Shown in pieces: positions 46,878-56,022 of a stretch of 64,000 nucleotides of DNA. Position 1 is the stretch's first letter. The number at the start of each line of letters is the position of its first letter. Source of the DNA: JAICYJ01 sp963766445 (GTDB lineage: Bacteria > Actinomycetota > Thermoleophilia > Gaiellales > JAICJC01); contig CAVXZW010000019.1 in the NCBI GenBank assembly GCA_963766445.1, positions 1 through 64,000 of the forward strand, read 5' to 3'. The notes beneath the pieces were generated by a model that made no database searches, was not told the origin of the DNA, and was given only the letters and a program-made list of their open reading frames with translations. The position numbers and the translations under genes are program-made.

Positions 46878-47927
46878 GTGACGCGAGACGAGCTGGCCCG
46901 GACGCTCGGCGAGCTCGGGGCGCTCCACTCGCCGAGCGGCGTCGAGGAGGCGGTCGATGCGTACCTGACCGAGCGCCTCTCCGCCCACGGCGATTCCAGG
47001 ACGGACACAGCCGGAAACATCGTGCTTCGCATCGAGGGCCGCGAGCCGGGCCCGGTCCGGGCCGTGCTGGCACACAAGGACGAGATCGGGGCCATGGTGA
47101 AGCGGGTCGAGGAGCGCGGCCGCCTGCGGGTGGGGAAGCTCGGCGGCTCGTTCCCGTGGGTGTGGGGCGAGGGGCCGGTCGACGTGCTCGGCCGTCACGC
47201 CACCGTGCCGGGCATCCTCTCGTTCGGCGCGCGCCACGTCTCCAAGGAGTCTGCCCACCGCGAGCAGCAGGACTCGGCCGGCGTTCGCTGGCAGGACGCC
47301 TGGGTCGAGACGAAGCTTGACGACGCCGCCCTCGACGCCGCGGGCATCCGCCCCGGCACGCGCCTCGTTCCGACCGTCGCCCGCAAGGCGCCCGTGCGCC
47401 TGGGCCCGGACGGTGAGTACATCGCGGCCTATGCGATCGACGACAAGGGCGCCGTCGCAGGGCTGCTCGACCTGGCGGCCAGGCTGCGGTCGCCCCTCCA
47501 TACGACCGAGCTCGTGTTCACGGCCCGCGAGGAGATCGGCTGCCACGGCGCGCTCTGGTACGGGCGCCACACCGAGGCCGAGGCGATCGTGGCGTTCGAG
47601 GTAACGCCGGTGGCGGAGGAGTACGGCGTCGACGCCGGCCCGGACCCGGTGCTGATCGTCGCCGACGCCAACGGCCCGCTGGACGACGTGCTCGGCGCCG
47701 CGCTCGACGATGCCGCCGCAGCGGCCGGCGTCCGAATGCGTCACGCCTCGCTCTCGGGATTCGGGTCTGACGCCTCGAACGTGCTCTCGCTGGGGATCGT
47801 CCCGCACGCGGCCTGCCTGGCGTTTGCGACCGAAAACACGCACGGATTCGAGATCGCGCACCTCGACGGAATCGAGGCCTGCGTCCGGGTGCTCGAAACC
47901 TGGCTGGGCGAGGAGTCGCTGGGCTAG
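46878..47927 (+). CDS. M42 family metallopeptidase
   Basis: A 349-residue di-metal aminopeptidase-type enzyme. Metal and catalytic residues: His and Asp in VLAHKDEIGAM, bridging Asp in AIDDKGAVAGLLD, the Glu pair in TAREEIGCHGA, Asp/Glu in VAFEVTPV and His in ENTHGFEIAH. Such proteins are soluble oligomeric aminopeptidases or related hydrolases, sometimes annotated as endoglucanase M. GTG 46878 lies 73 bases from the divergent kinase. It appears monocistronic, followed by a tRNA 11 bases later. Confidence 0.93.
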   Translation: MTRDELARTLGELGALHSPSGVEEAVDAYLTERLSAHGDSRTDTAGNIVLRIEGREPGPVRAVLAHKDEIGAMVKRVEERGRLRVGKLGGSFPWVWGEGPVDVLGRHATVPGILSFGARHVSKESAHREQQDSAGVRWQDAWVETKLDDAALDAAGIRPGTRLVPTVARKAPVRLGPDGEYIAAYAIDDKGAVAGLLDLAARLRSPLHTTELVFTAREEIGCHGALWYGRHTEAEAIVAFEVTPVAEEYGVDAGPDPVLIVADANGPLDDVLGAALDDAAAAAGVRMRHASLSGFGSDASNVLSLGIVPHAACLAFATENTHGFEIAHLDGIEACVRVLETWLGEESLG

Positions 47928-47938
47928 ACTGGCCGCGC

Positions 47939-48012
47939 GGCGGAGTAGCTCAGCTGGTTAGAGCAGCGGAATCATAATCCGCGTGTCGGGGGTTCGAGTC
48001 CCTCCTCCGCTA
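47939..48012 (+). tRNA. tRNA with CAU anticodon (Met or Ile2)
   Basis: 74 bases that fold as a cloverleaf: acceptor GGCGGAG/CTCCGCT, D-arm GCTC...GAGC, anticodon stem GCGGA/TCCGC with loop ATCATAA (anticodon CAT), T-arm with TTCGAGT, and discriminator A48012. CCA is not encoded. The first acceptor pair is G1-U72, a wobble. CAU can be elongator Met or lysidine-modified Ile2, and I cannot separate them by eye. It is not an initiator, since the stem starts with G and lacks the three G-C pairs. It is transcribed with or after the M42 gene. Confidence 0.9.
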
Positions 48013-49947
48013 TCGCGACTGTTCTCTCAACTCGACGCTTACCGCGGGTACCGCGAACGCTCGATCGAGTTCATCGAAGCCAGAAACGACCGGATCGCCG
48101 CCCACGACCGCAGGCGGCCATGCGTCGTGGCGCCGTAGAGCCTGAGACAGCGAACCGCCTGGTTGAGCCGCTTCTGCGTGTCCCGCCGGCGATCCTGTGT
48201 CCCTGTTAGGGCGTCGCCCGGTCAAGTCCTGGACGGCTCGACCTCCGACGGCGTCGCCGGCGCGCTCGGCGGGGGCTCCGACGAGCGGCCCGACGCAGAA
48301 GTACTCCATGTGCCGCTCGGCGAGCCGGCTGTGGTACTCGCCGAACTCCGCCGTGGCGTCCTTGCCGCCGTACATGCGCGCGACGAAGGGCCCGCCCGGG
48401 TGGTGGTCCTTCCACTCGGTGAAGTCGTAGACCTTGCCGCGGATGACGACCCAGCAGTCGTCGAACGTCGCGTGCTGTGCGAGCTCCTCGCGCGTGACGG
48501 GCCGGTCGCCGGTCCATGGCTTCGCCGGCTTCCAGAGGCTGGTGGCGACCTCCCTGCGGGCGCTCTTGAGCGCCTCGTTCCGCGAGCGGAAGTCCCACGG
48601 CCCGAGCTTCCTGATCGGCAGCTTGTCGCCGATCTCGCGCGCGTCGAACGCGTAGATCCACGAGTCGTCGCTGCCCGCACGCTCCGTGTGATCGAAGACG
48701 GGGTAGTCCCGCTCGTTGACCGCAGCGAGGATCTTCCGGCGCTGAGGTGAGTCCTCCGGCTCGAGGTGCTTGAAGAGGAACTTCGACGCGAACTGGAAGC
48801 GCGTCGCGCGGTAGTAGCGCACGCGCTCGTAGTGCAACAGCGCGCGGTAGATGTCCGTGCCGTGGAGCTCGAAGCACTTGCCCAGTGCCGCGGCGTCCTC
48901 GAAGGCCTGCGCGGCACCCTGGCCGAAGGTCGGCAGCATCGGGTGAGCGGCGTCACCCACCAGGCCCACGCGACCCTCCGTCCAGTTCTCGAGCGCGTCC
49001 CGGTCGTAGAGCCCCCACTTCGTCGGGTTCTCCATCAGGCTCGTGAGTGCGACGACGTCGTCGTGACGGGGGTCGCCCTCGAACGCCTTGCTCATGTTGC
49101 CGACCATCTCATCGCGGTCGGCGGGGAACCAGTCGCCCTCTTCGCGCTCGAACTCCTCGGCGTTGGGCTCGTAGTAGGCGAGCCACACGTTGAGCAGCTC
49201 GCCGCCGCGGACCCAGTACGTGAGATGCTGCGCCGTCGGGGTCTCGCGGGTGTCCATCGACATCGTCTCGATGGGGTTGTAGTCGAGCGGGCTGCCGTCG
49301 GGCTTGCGCGCCGCGGCGACCTTGTCCCTCGGGACCAGACCGCGGTAGACGACGACCTCGGTCCAGCGCTTGGTCGACACGCCCGGCCAGACCGCCTCCA
49401 GCACCTGGGAGTCGACGCCGTCGGCACCGATCAGCAGGTCTCCGGTCTCCGTCGTGCCGTCGGAGAACGTCACGGTCACGGACTCCTCGTCCTGGCTGAC
49501 GGCCTCCAGGCGCTTGGCCATGTGGACCTGGATCGGGCAGTTGACGCCCGTCTCCGGCGCGAACTCGAGGACCCGCTTGTGGAGGCACATCAGCAGGTCG
49601 AGGCGGTGCATGTGGTGGAAGCCGGCGTTGTCGTTGGCCGACGTGTTGTGGTCGAGCGGCTTCCGCGTGATGGAGCCGTCCTCCCAGACCATCCGCGTCT
49701 CGCTGAGGATCGCCGCCCTGCCGCCGTCGACTGCCCCGTGCGGGCCCTTGGGGTCCCCGCCGTCGAGGTCGACGCCCAGCCACCGCGCCAGCCGTGCGGC
49801 GTTCGGGGGGATGTTCAGCCCCGCTCCCGCGGTGCTCGGCGTGCGCGTCTGCTCGAAGACGTCGATCGTCGTGAAGACGCCCGACTCCCGCAGCGCCAGA
49901 GCGGTCATCAGCCCCGCCATGCCTCCACCTGCGATAAGTGCCCGCAT
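48010..49947 (-). CDS. FAD-dependent monooxygenase fused to a cytochrome b5 domain
   Basis: ATG 49947 follows a GGAGGGAC ribosome site. The N-terminal 400 residues are a salicylate hydroxylase-type flavin monooxygenase: ALIAGGGMAGLMTALALRES, DLLIGADGVDSQVLE, and GRVGLVGDAAHPMLPTFGQG. About residues 485-560 form a cytochrome b5 domain: DDCWVVIRGKVYDFTEWKDH, heme His in HHPGGPF and the second His in EFGEYHS. The open frame runs to a stop inside the tRNA at 48010, but that tail is not protein-like. One shift in the C5/G5 run near 48270 gives a Pro-rich tail ending at TGA 48222, which I think is the real end. The b5 domain could supply electrons to the flavin or a partner. Substrate unknown. Confidence 0.85.
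   Translation of the reverse strand: MRALIAGGGMAGLMTALALRESGVFTTIDVFEQTRTPSTAGAGLNIPPNAARLARWLGVDLDGGDPKGPHGAVDGGRAAILSETRMVWEDGSITRKPLDHNTSANDNAGFHHMHRLDLLMCLHKRVLEFAPETGVNCPIQVHMAKRLEAVSQDEESVTVTFSDGTTETGDLLIGADGVDSQVLEAVWPGVSTKRWTEVVVYRGLVPRDKVAAARKPDGSPLDYNPIETMSMDTRETPTAQHLTYWVRGGELLNVWLAYYEPNAEEFEREEGDWFPADRDEMVGNMSKAFEGDPRHDDVVALTSLMENPTKWGLYDRDALENWTEGRVGLVGDAAHPMLPTFGQGAAQAFEDAAALGKCFELHGTDIYRALLHYERVRYYRATRFQFASKFLFKHLEPEDSPQRRKILAAVNERDYPVFDHTERAGSDDSWIYAFDAREIGDKLPIRKLGPWDFRSRNEALKSARREVATSLWKPAKPWTGDRPVTREELAQHATFDDCWVVIRGKVYDFTEWKDHHPGGPFVARMYGGKDATAEFGEYHSRLAERHMEYFCVGPLVGAPAERAGDAVGGRAVQDLTGRRPNRDTGSPAGHAEAAQPGGSLSQALRRHDAWPPAVVGGDPVVSGFDELDRAFAVPAVSVELREQSR
48039..48221 (-). 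other. Orphan reading-frame fragment beside the tRNA
   Basis: Directly after the probable monooxygenase stop, the same frame continues for about 60 codons to TAA 48039 with a protein-like composition (RRRDTQKRLNQAVRCLRLYG, then RLRSWAAIRSFLASMNSIER). It has no start codon and I cannot assign it. It may be the 3' remnant of a deleted gene next to the tRNA. Confidence 0.3.
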
Positions 49948-50091
49948 CAAGTCCCTCCAGTTGCTCTCCATCGGTGGCGTCCGACCGCGCGAGCAGCGCC
50001 CGCGGCCGGCGACCGTAGCTCGGAACAGGGCAAGTTGCTCGCCAGACTGTCCATGAGCGTACGTCCTGAAGCGTAGCCCGAAGTCGCCTAC

Positions 50092-50436
50092 GTGCCGCTC
50101 GTCGACGCCGAGCCGTGCACGCTGGCGATCGTCCGGCGGCGCGACGTCGCCGACCCGTCGCCGGGCCCCACGCTGATCGACGCCGTCACGTATCTCAGCT
50201 GGCTGCTCCAGGTCGGCGCCACCGGCATTCTGCCCGTCTATGCGGCGGTCGGCGTGGCCGGCGCGGTTTTCGCGGCTCGCACCAGCGGAAGCGCCGTCGA
50301 TCGCTACCTCGCGCCCCTGCTCGCCGTGGTCGTGACGGCTGCGGCCGGGGTGACGGAGTTTACGGGCAGCACGGATCTTCCGCTGGCCGCCGTACGTGAT
50401 GCGGTGCGCGACAACCCCGCGCACTGCTTCACCTAG
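50092..50436 (+). pseudogene. Remnant: LysR regulator C-terminus running into a membrane-protein fragment
   Basis: The 529-base interval between the monooxygenase and the GntR gene holds this open frame. Its first 35 codons (VPLVDAEPCTLAIVRRRDVA, SPGPTLIDAV) look like the C-terminal end of a LysR effector domain, with a stop codon 6 codons upstream and no DNA-binding part. The rest contains two hydrophobic stretches (GILPVYAAVGVAGAVFAA, YLAPLLAVVVTAAAGV) foreign to LysR. I read it as two joined remnants. A short hypothetical membrane protein is the alternative. Confidence 0.4.
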
Positions 50437-50476
50437 GCGACTGATACCACCAGCGCGCCTCGACATATCCGTGCAC

Positions 50477-51151
50477 TCATCCCGGCGCCGGCGGCAAGGG
50501 CGGGTATGCGGCCACATGGCTTCGGGTGAGATGTTCGGCGAGGGTCGCGTCACCGGCACAGACCGCGTCAAGGATGCGCTCATGATCACCGGCCGGACTC
50601 AGCATCTCGTGCGATGCCTGGCCAGTCGGAATCTCGTCGTCAGTGACACCGATGCCCGGCATCCACAGCATCTCGACGAACCGCTTCAGATGGGGATTGC
50701 CGGAGGCGGCCGCTAATGCCAGATGAAACTCACGGTTCGCGGAGCAACTGGCATCCGGGTCGTTTCCCACCTCTCGTTGCCGCGCTATCGCGTCGCGCAT
50801 CCGACCGATCATCGCAGGGTCACGAGTATCCGCGGCAAGCCGCGCTGCCCCCGGCTCGACGGTCGCTCGCGCTGCCCACACCTGGCGTCTGTCTCCGAAA
50901 TCAAACTCCGAGACAGTCGCTCCCCGGTTCGGCGAGAACACAACCAGGCCCTCGGTGGCCAATCGCCTCAGCGCCTCCCTCAGTGGCGTCCGTGAGACGC
51001 CGAAGTCTTGCGCCAGTGAGCCCTGGGGCAGTCGGGTTCCATGGGCCAATGTGCCGTCAAGGATGCCCTCTCGAAGCGCAGCGTAGACGTGGTCGACCAC
51101 GGTCTGGATGTGGAGCGGTGTGGCAGGGATGGTCGATCTGGGCGCAGCCAC
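50477..51151 (-). CDS. GntR-family regulator (FCD subfamily)
   Basis: A 224-residue regulator: winged helix with LPQGSLAQDFGVSRTPLREALRRL and FCD domain with SANREFHLALAAASGN and GDHERILDAV (Asp/His ligand positions). GTG 51151 is 113 bases from the divergent amino acid permease start, so it probably controls that permease. The intervening spacer has an AT-rich stretch near 51215-51245. Confidence 0.92.
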   Translation of the reverse strand: MAAPRSTIPATPLHIQTVVDHVYAALREGILDGTLAHGTRLPQGSLAQDFGVSRTPLREALRRLATEGLVVFSPNRGATVSEFDFGDRRQVWAARATVEPGAARLAADTRDPAMIGRMRDAIARQREVGNDPDASCSANREFHLALAAASGNPHLKRFVEMLWMPGIGVTDDEIPTGQASHEMLSPAGDHERILDAVCAGDATLAEHLTRSHVAAYPPLPPAPG

Positions 51152-51264
51152 GGTTGTTGCCCGCAGTATGGCACTGTGCGACGCCTCGAGGAGGCCGCAG
51201 CGTGCTTGACGTCGACGTAGTTGAGTGTGATTGTTTCCATCGTTCCGACTGAGGAGGGAGTTTC

Positions 51265-52778
51265 ATGTCAGACGTGGGTTCTGCGGGAACCACGGAAGGG
51301 CAGCTGGGTGAGCGACGCCTGGGAACGATCCACGCCGTCGCACAGGCGCTTGCGATCGGCCCGATGTTCTCGACGGCGGTCGTTCTTGGCTTTGTCTCGG
51401 CCCCGGTCACGGGGGCTGGTTTCAATACCGCGCTCTCGGTGCTGGTCGCCGGGCTCGGCGTGCTGGCGATCGCGTATGCGATCTCGATCTTCGCCCGCCA
51501 ATACCAGGGTGCGGGTGCCGTCTATGAGTACCTCGTGCGGGGCGCCCACCCTGCGGTGGGCATCCTCACGGCCGGCGTCTTCTTCATGGGTACGCTATTC
51601 CTGGGCGGCGGTGGCATCTATCTCGGCCTCGGCATCCTCACGAACGGCTTCTGGACGGAGCACATCTCGAAGTCGAACGTGCCCGCCTGGTGGCTGCTGG
51701 CGCTGCTGTTCATGGCGCTGGTGCTGGTGCTGAACTACATCGGCGTGCGGATCGCGATCGGAGCGATGCTCACGTTCGCCGCACTCTCGTTCACCCCGAT
51801 GCTGATCCTGGCCGTCGCGATCATCTTCCAGGCCAACAACACGCTCGCGGTCTTCAACCCCTCGACGACGTCGGTTCACACCGTCTTCAACGGCGTGATG
51901 CTCGGCATCCTGCTGTTCGTGGGCTTCGAGGCGGCCGCGTCACTCGGCGAGGAGAGCCACGACCCGGCCAAGTCGATCCCACGGGCGTTGATCGGCACCG
52001 TGGGCGCCTCGGCGCTGTTCTACGTGATCATGTCGTACGCGATCTCGATCGGCCTCGGGCAAACGGCGGTCGAGAAGGGCGCCTGGCTCGACCCGGCCGC
52101 GCTCGACAACCTCGCCCACTAAGTACATCGGCTCGTGGTTCGCGACGATCATCGACCTGGTCGTGATCCTCGACGCGACCGCGCTCGCGCTCGCGATCTG
52201 CGTCACCATCGGCCGCGGCTACTTCGCCCTCGGCCGCGACGGCCTGCTGCCCTCGTTCTTCGCAAAGACGTCGCGGCACAACACGCCATGGGTGGGCAAC
52301 CTGGTGATCGTCATCGGCGGCGGCGGACTGATCCTGCGTCGGGCTCTACAGCCACACGCTCGATCGGTTCGGTCTGCCGCGCGAGTTCGCGGCCTTCTTC
52401 ATCGCGGCCACCGCCGGCTCGTTCGCCGTCGAGCTGGTCTACCTGATCCTCGCGGTCGCCGCCATCGGACTGCTCGTCCGGACGAACGCCGTCTGGTGGC
52501 AGTACCTGCTCGTGCTCGTTGCCATCGCGACGCCCGTGCTCGGATTCTGGGGCGCGCTCAACCCCGATCCGCACGACACCACGAACCTCAACTGGCTGGC
52601 GCTCTACTGGGCGCTCGGCGTGGTGGTGCTCTCCGTGATCTGGTTCGCGGCCGTCAGGCTGATGCGGCCACAGCAGGTCGCCAACGCCGCGTCCTACGCC
52701 GCTCAGCACCACGGTGTCGCGCCTCTTGACGAGAACCTCGACTTCACCCCGGCGCCGGAGGACACGACGCCGATCTGA
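51265..52778 (+). CDS. APC-family amino acid permease (two apparent frameshifts)
   Basis: About 504 residues and 12 spans after correction. Family marks: LGTIHAVAQALAIGPMFSTA, YQGAGAVYEYLVRGAHPAVG, ILLFVGFEAAASLGEESHDP. An extra T near 52115 breaks the frame before YIGSWFATIIDLVVILDATA, and another shift near 52345 precedes YSHTLDRFGLPREFAAFF. The last part reads through to a soluble tail ending at TGA 52778. ATG 51265 has GAGGAGGGAG upstream. It is probably an importer of an amino acid or amine under the divergent GntR protein. Confidence 0.87.
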
Positions 52779-53053
52779 CGGCTTCTCGCGCCCGCCGGGC
52801 TGATGGCTAGGCGGGCGCGCGGGTGTGTCGGGCGAAGTAGCGGTCGATGGGGAGCGGTGCCCCAGCGGCGAGCGATGACGAGCTGGGAGACGGAGCCACG
52901 GGCGGGGTGGAGGTGCGGCAGCATCCTTCCCCGCCGGATCCGATGGGCGGTGTGCTCCGAGCGGCCTGCGTCGAGAGACGTCACGGGCGAGGCATCACCG
53001 GGGCATCACGACCACGCCTCTTGGCGGCATTCGGCGACGTCTGCCGAAGCCTC

Positions 53054-53078
53054 GTTTCCGCATAGCCATGCGGGAAAC
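53054..53078. repeat. Inverted repeat GTTTCC-GCAT / ATGC-GGGAAAC
   Basis: The arms pair over 10 bases with a single extra G in the right arm and a 4-base AGCC loop. It lies 52 bases from the larger hairpin at 53131 in the same spacer. Confidence 0.5.
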
Positions 53079-53130
53079 GGCCCACCCGCCCAATCCGCGT
53101 CCCAAGAATCCCGCTCACAGATCGGCTAAA

Positions 53131-53157
53131 GGAAAGCCCTGCTTTGCAGGGCTTTCC
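53131..53157. terminator. Perfect 12-bp hairpin, probable bidirectional terminator
   Basis: GGAAAGCCCTGC and GCAGGGCTTTCC enclose a TTT loop. Located between two convergent genes, it could stop transcripts from both sides. The outer arm has AAAG/CTTT but no long T-run. Confidence 0.55.
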
Positions 53158-53464
53158 CACCTCTGGGAGCGCGGCGGGCATCACCGAGGCATCACGAGAA
53201 CGGGCTCGGGTGGCCATATCGGGCTCACAGGCGACCGTGAGAACGGCCTGGTTGAGCGGAAAGCGTTCCGGCAGCCGTTGCCGTGTGTAAGGCGGTTGCT
53301 TACGCCTGGGCAAGGCCCGCATTTTCACCCGGGTAGAGGGTTCCGGACACGCCCGGCTCGACCCTGGTCGAGATCGGCTTGGTGTCGGCAGAGGAAGCAA
53401 GGGACTTGCACCGCTCGAAACCGCGCTTCACCCGTCACCGCAGCCTCCTCGGGGGCGTCCCCGC

Positions 53465-55828
53465 TCACTGCCGGGCCATTGCGACGCGGAGTCGTTCCTC
53501 GGGCGAGATCAGGTGGTCGGCGTCCTCTGCGTCTTCGCCGAGGTCGATCTGCACCCAGTTGACGGTGCCGGTGAAGACGCTGCTTTCGCCTTGGTAGTCG
53601 TCGCTGACCGGGGACGCGGTGTCTTGTCCGACGTCGGCGGTCTCGTCGGCGGAGAAGATCAGCGGCACGGTCGCCTCGACGCGGCCCTCGCCGGCCTTCG
53701 CGCCGTCGAGGTAGAGCGTGACGGTGCCGCCCTTGGCGAGGCCGCCGCCGTCGTAGGCGAACTCCATCCGAACCTGGTGGGTTCCGGACGGGATCGGGGC
53801 GTCGGCCTCGATCTTGAAGCGCTGCAAGCCGAGCAGGTTGTAGCAGTAGGTCAGCCGCCCATCATTCGCGTACAGGCTCCAGCCGGCGAAGGCCCCGCCC
53901 TGGGCGAAGATCACGCCCTCGGCGCCCGCCTCGGGCACGACGACCTCGGCCGTGACCGCGTGCGACTTGTTCTTGGTGTTGATGAGGCTGTTCTCGCTGA
54001 GGCGGCCCATGCCGCCGAAGAGCAGCTGCGAGTTTCCCTTCACGAGCTCCGGGCGGCCGACGAGCTCGGCGTTGAAGCGCTCGATGCGACGGTCATCGAG
54101 CGGCAGCACGTTGTACTTCTGCGCCTCGTCCAGCCACAGCTCTTGCAGCTCTGCAAGCTTCTCCGGCATCTCGCCGGCGAGGTCGTGCGACTGGCTCCAG
54201 TCGGCACTCGTGTCGTAGAGCTCCCACACGTCGTCTGCGAACGCGGGCATCGCCTCGAACGTCCACGGCGTCGAGTGGCGCGTGACCGCCGTCCAGCCCT
54301 GGTGGTAGATGCCACGGTTGCAGAACATCTCGAAGTACTGCGTCTCGCGGCGCTCAGCGGAGTCCCCGTCGTCGAACGAGTACACCATGCTGACGCCCGC
54401 GATCGGCTCTTGGGCAACGCCATTCACCGTCGTCGGCTGAGGCAGCCCGGCCACTTCGAGCACGGTAGGGGCGACGTCGATCACATGGTGGAACTGCGAG
54501 CGCACCTCGCCGCGCGCTGTGATGCCGCGCGGCCAGTGGACGATGGTGCCGTTGCGCGTTCCGCCCCAGTGCGACGCGACCTGCTTCGTCCACTGGTAGG
54601 GCGTGTCCATCGCGTGCGCCCAGCCGACCGCGAAGTGGTTGTAGGCCCTCGGTGTTCCGAAGTCGTCGATGTGCGCCGTCAAGAACTCGGGCGTCTCCAG
54701 CGCCGCTGCGCCGTTGAAGATGAAGGTCTCGTTGAAGCTGCCGTTGATCGTGCCCTCGGCGCTGGCCCCGTTGTCGCCGATGATGTAGTAGACAAGCGTG
54801 TCTTCGAGCACGCCGAGGTCCTCGAGCGCGTCGACGAGCCGTCCGATGTGGTGGTCGGTGTGCTCGAGGAAGCCGGCGTAGACTTCCATCTGCCGCGCCA
54901 ACACCGGCTTCAGCTCGTCTGGCATGTCGTCCCAGGCGGGGATCTCCTCATGCCGCGCAGTCAACTCGGTGTCCGCGGGCACGACTCCCAGCTCCTTCTG
55001 GCGGGCCAGCGTCTCCTCGCGCAGCGCGTCCCAACCCGTGTCGAAGCGGCCCTTGTACTTGTCCGACCACTCCGTCGGCACGTGGTGCGGAGCGTGCGTT
55101 GCGCCTGGGGCGAAGTACATGAAGAACGGCTTGTCGGGCATCAGTGACTTCTGCTGGCGCGCCCACTTGATCGCCTTGTCGGTCATGTCGTCGGTGAAGT
55201 GGTAGCCCTCCTCCGGCGTCGTCTCGGGCTCGACCGGCGTCGTTCCCTCGTAGATGGCCGGGTAGTACTGGTTCGTCTCACCGCCGATGAAGCCGTAGAA
55301 GTACTCAAAGCCGCCGCCACCGGTCGGCCAGGCATCGAACGGGCCCATCGGGCTCGACTGCCATACCGGCACCTCGTGGCACTTGCCGAACTGCGCCGTC
55401 GAATAGCCGTTCAGCAGCAGCGTCTGCGCCAGCGGCGCGCACGTATTGGGACGGACCGAGCTGTAGCCGGGCGCCGAGGTGGCGAGCTCGGTGATGACCC
55501 CCATCCCCACCGTATGGTGGTTTCGCCCAGACAACAGCGCAGCCCGCGTCGGCGCGCAGAGCGCAGTCGTGTGGAAGCGGTTGTACTTCAGGCCGCTTTC
55601 GGCCAACCGCTCGGCGGTCGGCGTCGCGCAGGGGCCGCCGAACGCGCTCGACGCGGCGAAGCCGACATCGTCGAGCAAGATGACGAGCACGTTCGGGGCG
55701 CCGGCCGGCGGCCGCAGCGGCTCGATCGCCGGGAACGCTGTGTCCGCATCGTTCGCGTCGAACGGAAGCGTCCCCTCGAACGGTCGGTCCGGGATCGGCA
55801 GGGCGTCCCGTGAGCTCTCGTCAGTCAT
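53465..55828 (-). CDS. Arylsulfatase (type I, formylglycine-dependent)
   Basis: A 787-residue intact sulfatase. Metal site PNVLVILLDDVGFAASSAFG, modification site CAPTRAALLSGRNHHTVGMG (Cys in CxPxR), GKCHEVP, THAPHHVP and the second metal site DNGASAEGTINGSFNE. The extra C-terminal beta-rich region (about residues 600-770) is as in large Pseudomonas-type arylsulfatases. No signal peptide, so it is cytoplasmic as written. ATG 55828 has GAGGAGGAGC upstream. The natural substrate is unknown. Confidence 0.93.
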   Translation of the reverse strand: MTDESSRDALPIPDRPFEGTLPFDANDADTAFPAIEPLRPPAGAPNVLVILLDDVGFAASSAFGGPCATPTAERLAESGLKYNRFHTTALCAPTRAALLSGRNHHTVGMGVITELATSAPGYSSVRPNTCAPLAQTLLLNGYSTAQFGKCHEVPVWQSSPMGPFDAWPTGGGGFEYFYGFIGGETNQYYPAIYEGTTPVEPETTPEEGYHFTDDMTDKAIKWARQQKSLMPDKPFFMYFAPGATHAPHHVPTEWSDKYKGRFDTGWDALREETLARQKELGVVPADTELTARHEEIPAWDDMPDELKPVLARQMEVYAGFLEHTDHHIGRLVDALEDLGVLEDTLVYYIIGDNGASAEGTINGSFNETFIFNGAAALETPEFLTAHIDDFGTPRAYNHFAVGWAHAMDTPYQWTKQVASHWGGTRNGTIVHWPRGITARGEVRSQFHHVIDVAPTVLEVAGLPQPTTVNGVAQEPIAGVSMVYSFDDGDSAERRETQYFEMFCNRGIYHQGWTAVTRHSTPWTFEAMPAFADDVWELYDTSADWSQSHDLAGEMPEKLAELQELWLDEAQKYNVLPLDDRRIERFNAELVGRPELVKGNSQLLFGGMGRLSENSLINTKNKSHAVTAEVVVPEAGAEGVIFAQGGAFAGWSLYANDGRLTYCYNLLGLQRFKIEADAPIPSGTHQVRMEFAYDGGGLAKGGTVTLYLDGAKAGEGRVEATVPLIFSADETADVGQDTASPVSDDYQGESSVFTGTVNWVQIDLGEDAEDADHLISPEERLRVAMARQ

Positions 55829-55846
55829 TCTCGGCTCCTCCTCGCG

Positions 55847-55924
55847 CTACGCGAGCGCCTTGGCCTTGATCGCTTCGAACTCGGCCCGCGTCATCGCGTC
55901 GCGGTCGCGTTGCTGCCGGCGACG
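55847..55924 (-). pseudogene. SHOCT-like C-terminal fragment
   Basis: Just upstream of the arylsulfatase, the frame ending TAG 55847 reads RRRQQRDRDAMTRAEFEAIK and KALA, which resembles the short SHOCT oligomerisation domain at the end of many actinobacterial proteins. The rest of such a protein is not found upstream, so it is either a truncated gene or a leader peptide from the internal ATG at 55894. Confidence 0.35.
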
Positions 55925-56022
55925 AGCACAGGCTTGTCGGCTGCGCCATCCTACAGGTGATGACGACGTGCCCGTGATGGGGCGACTGGGCTAGACTCGA
56001 CCGGTCAACGGAGGAGCCCAAG

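Larger units (their letters stand above)
52779..53464. other. Non-coding 0.7 kb spacer with hairpins and a direct repeat
   Basis: No convincing gene on either strand between the convergent permease and arylsulfatase genes. It contains a 22-base imperfect direct repeat (GGCATCACCG then GGCATCACGA units) at 52990-53011 and 53175-53197, a near-perfect inverted repeat at 53054-53078 and a perfect 12-bp hairpin at 53131-53157. Confidence 0.6.

Noticed and set aside
47939..48012. tRNA-integrated mobile element
   Set aside because: No integrase, no second copy of the tRNA 3' end and no phage or conjugation genes were found in the window.
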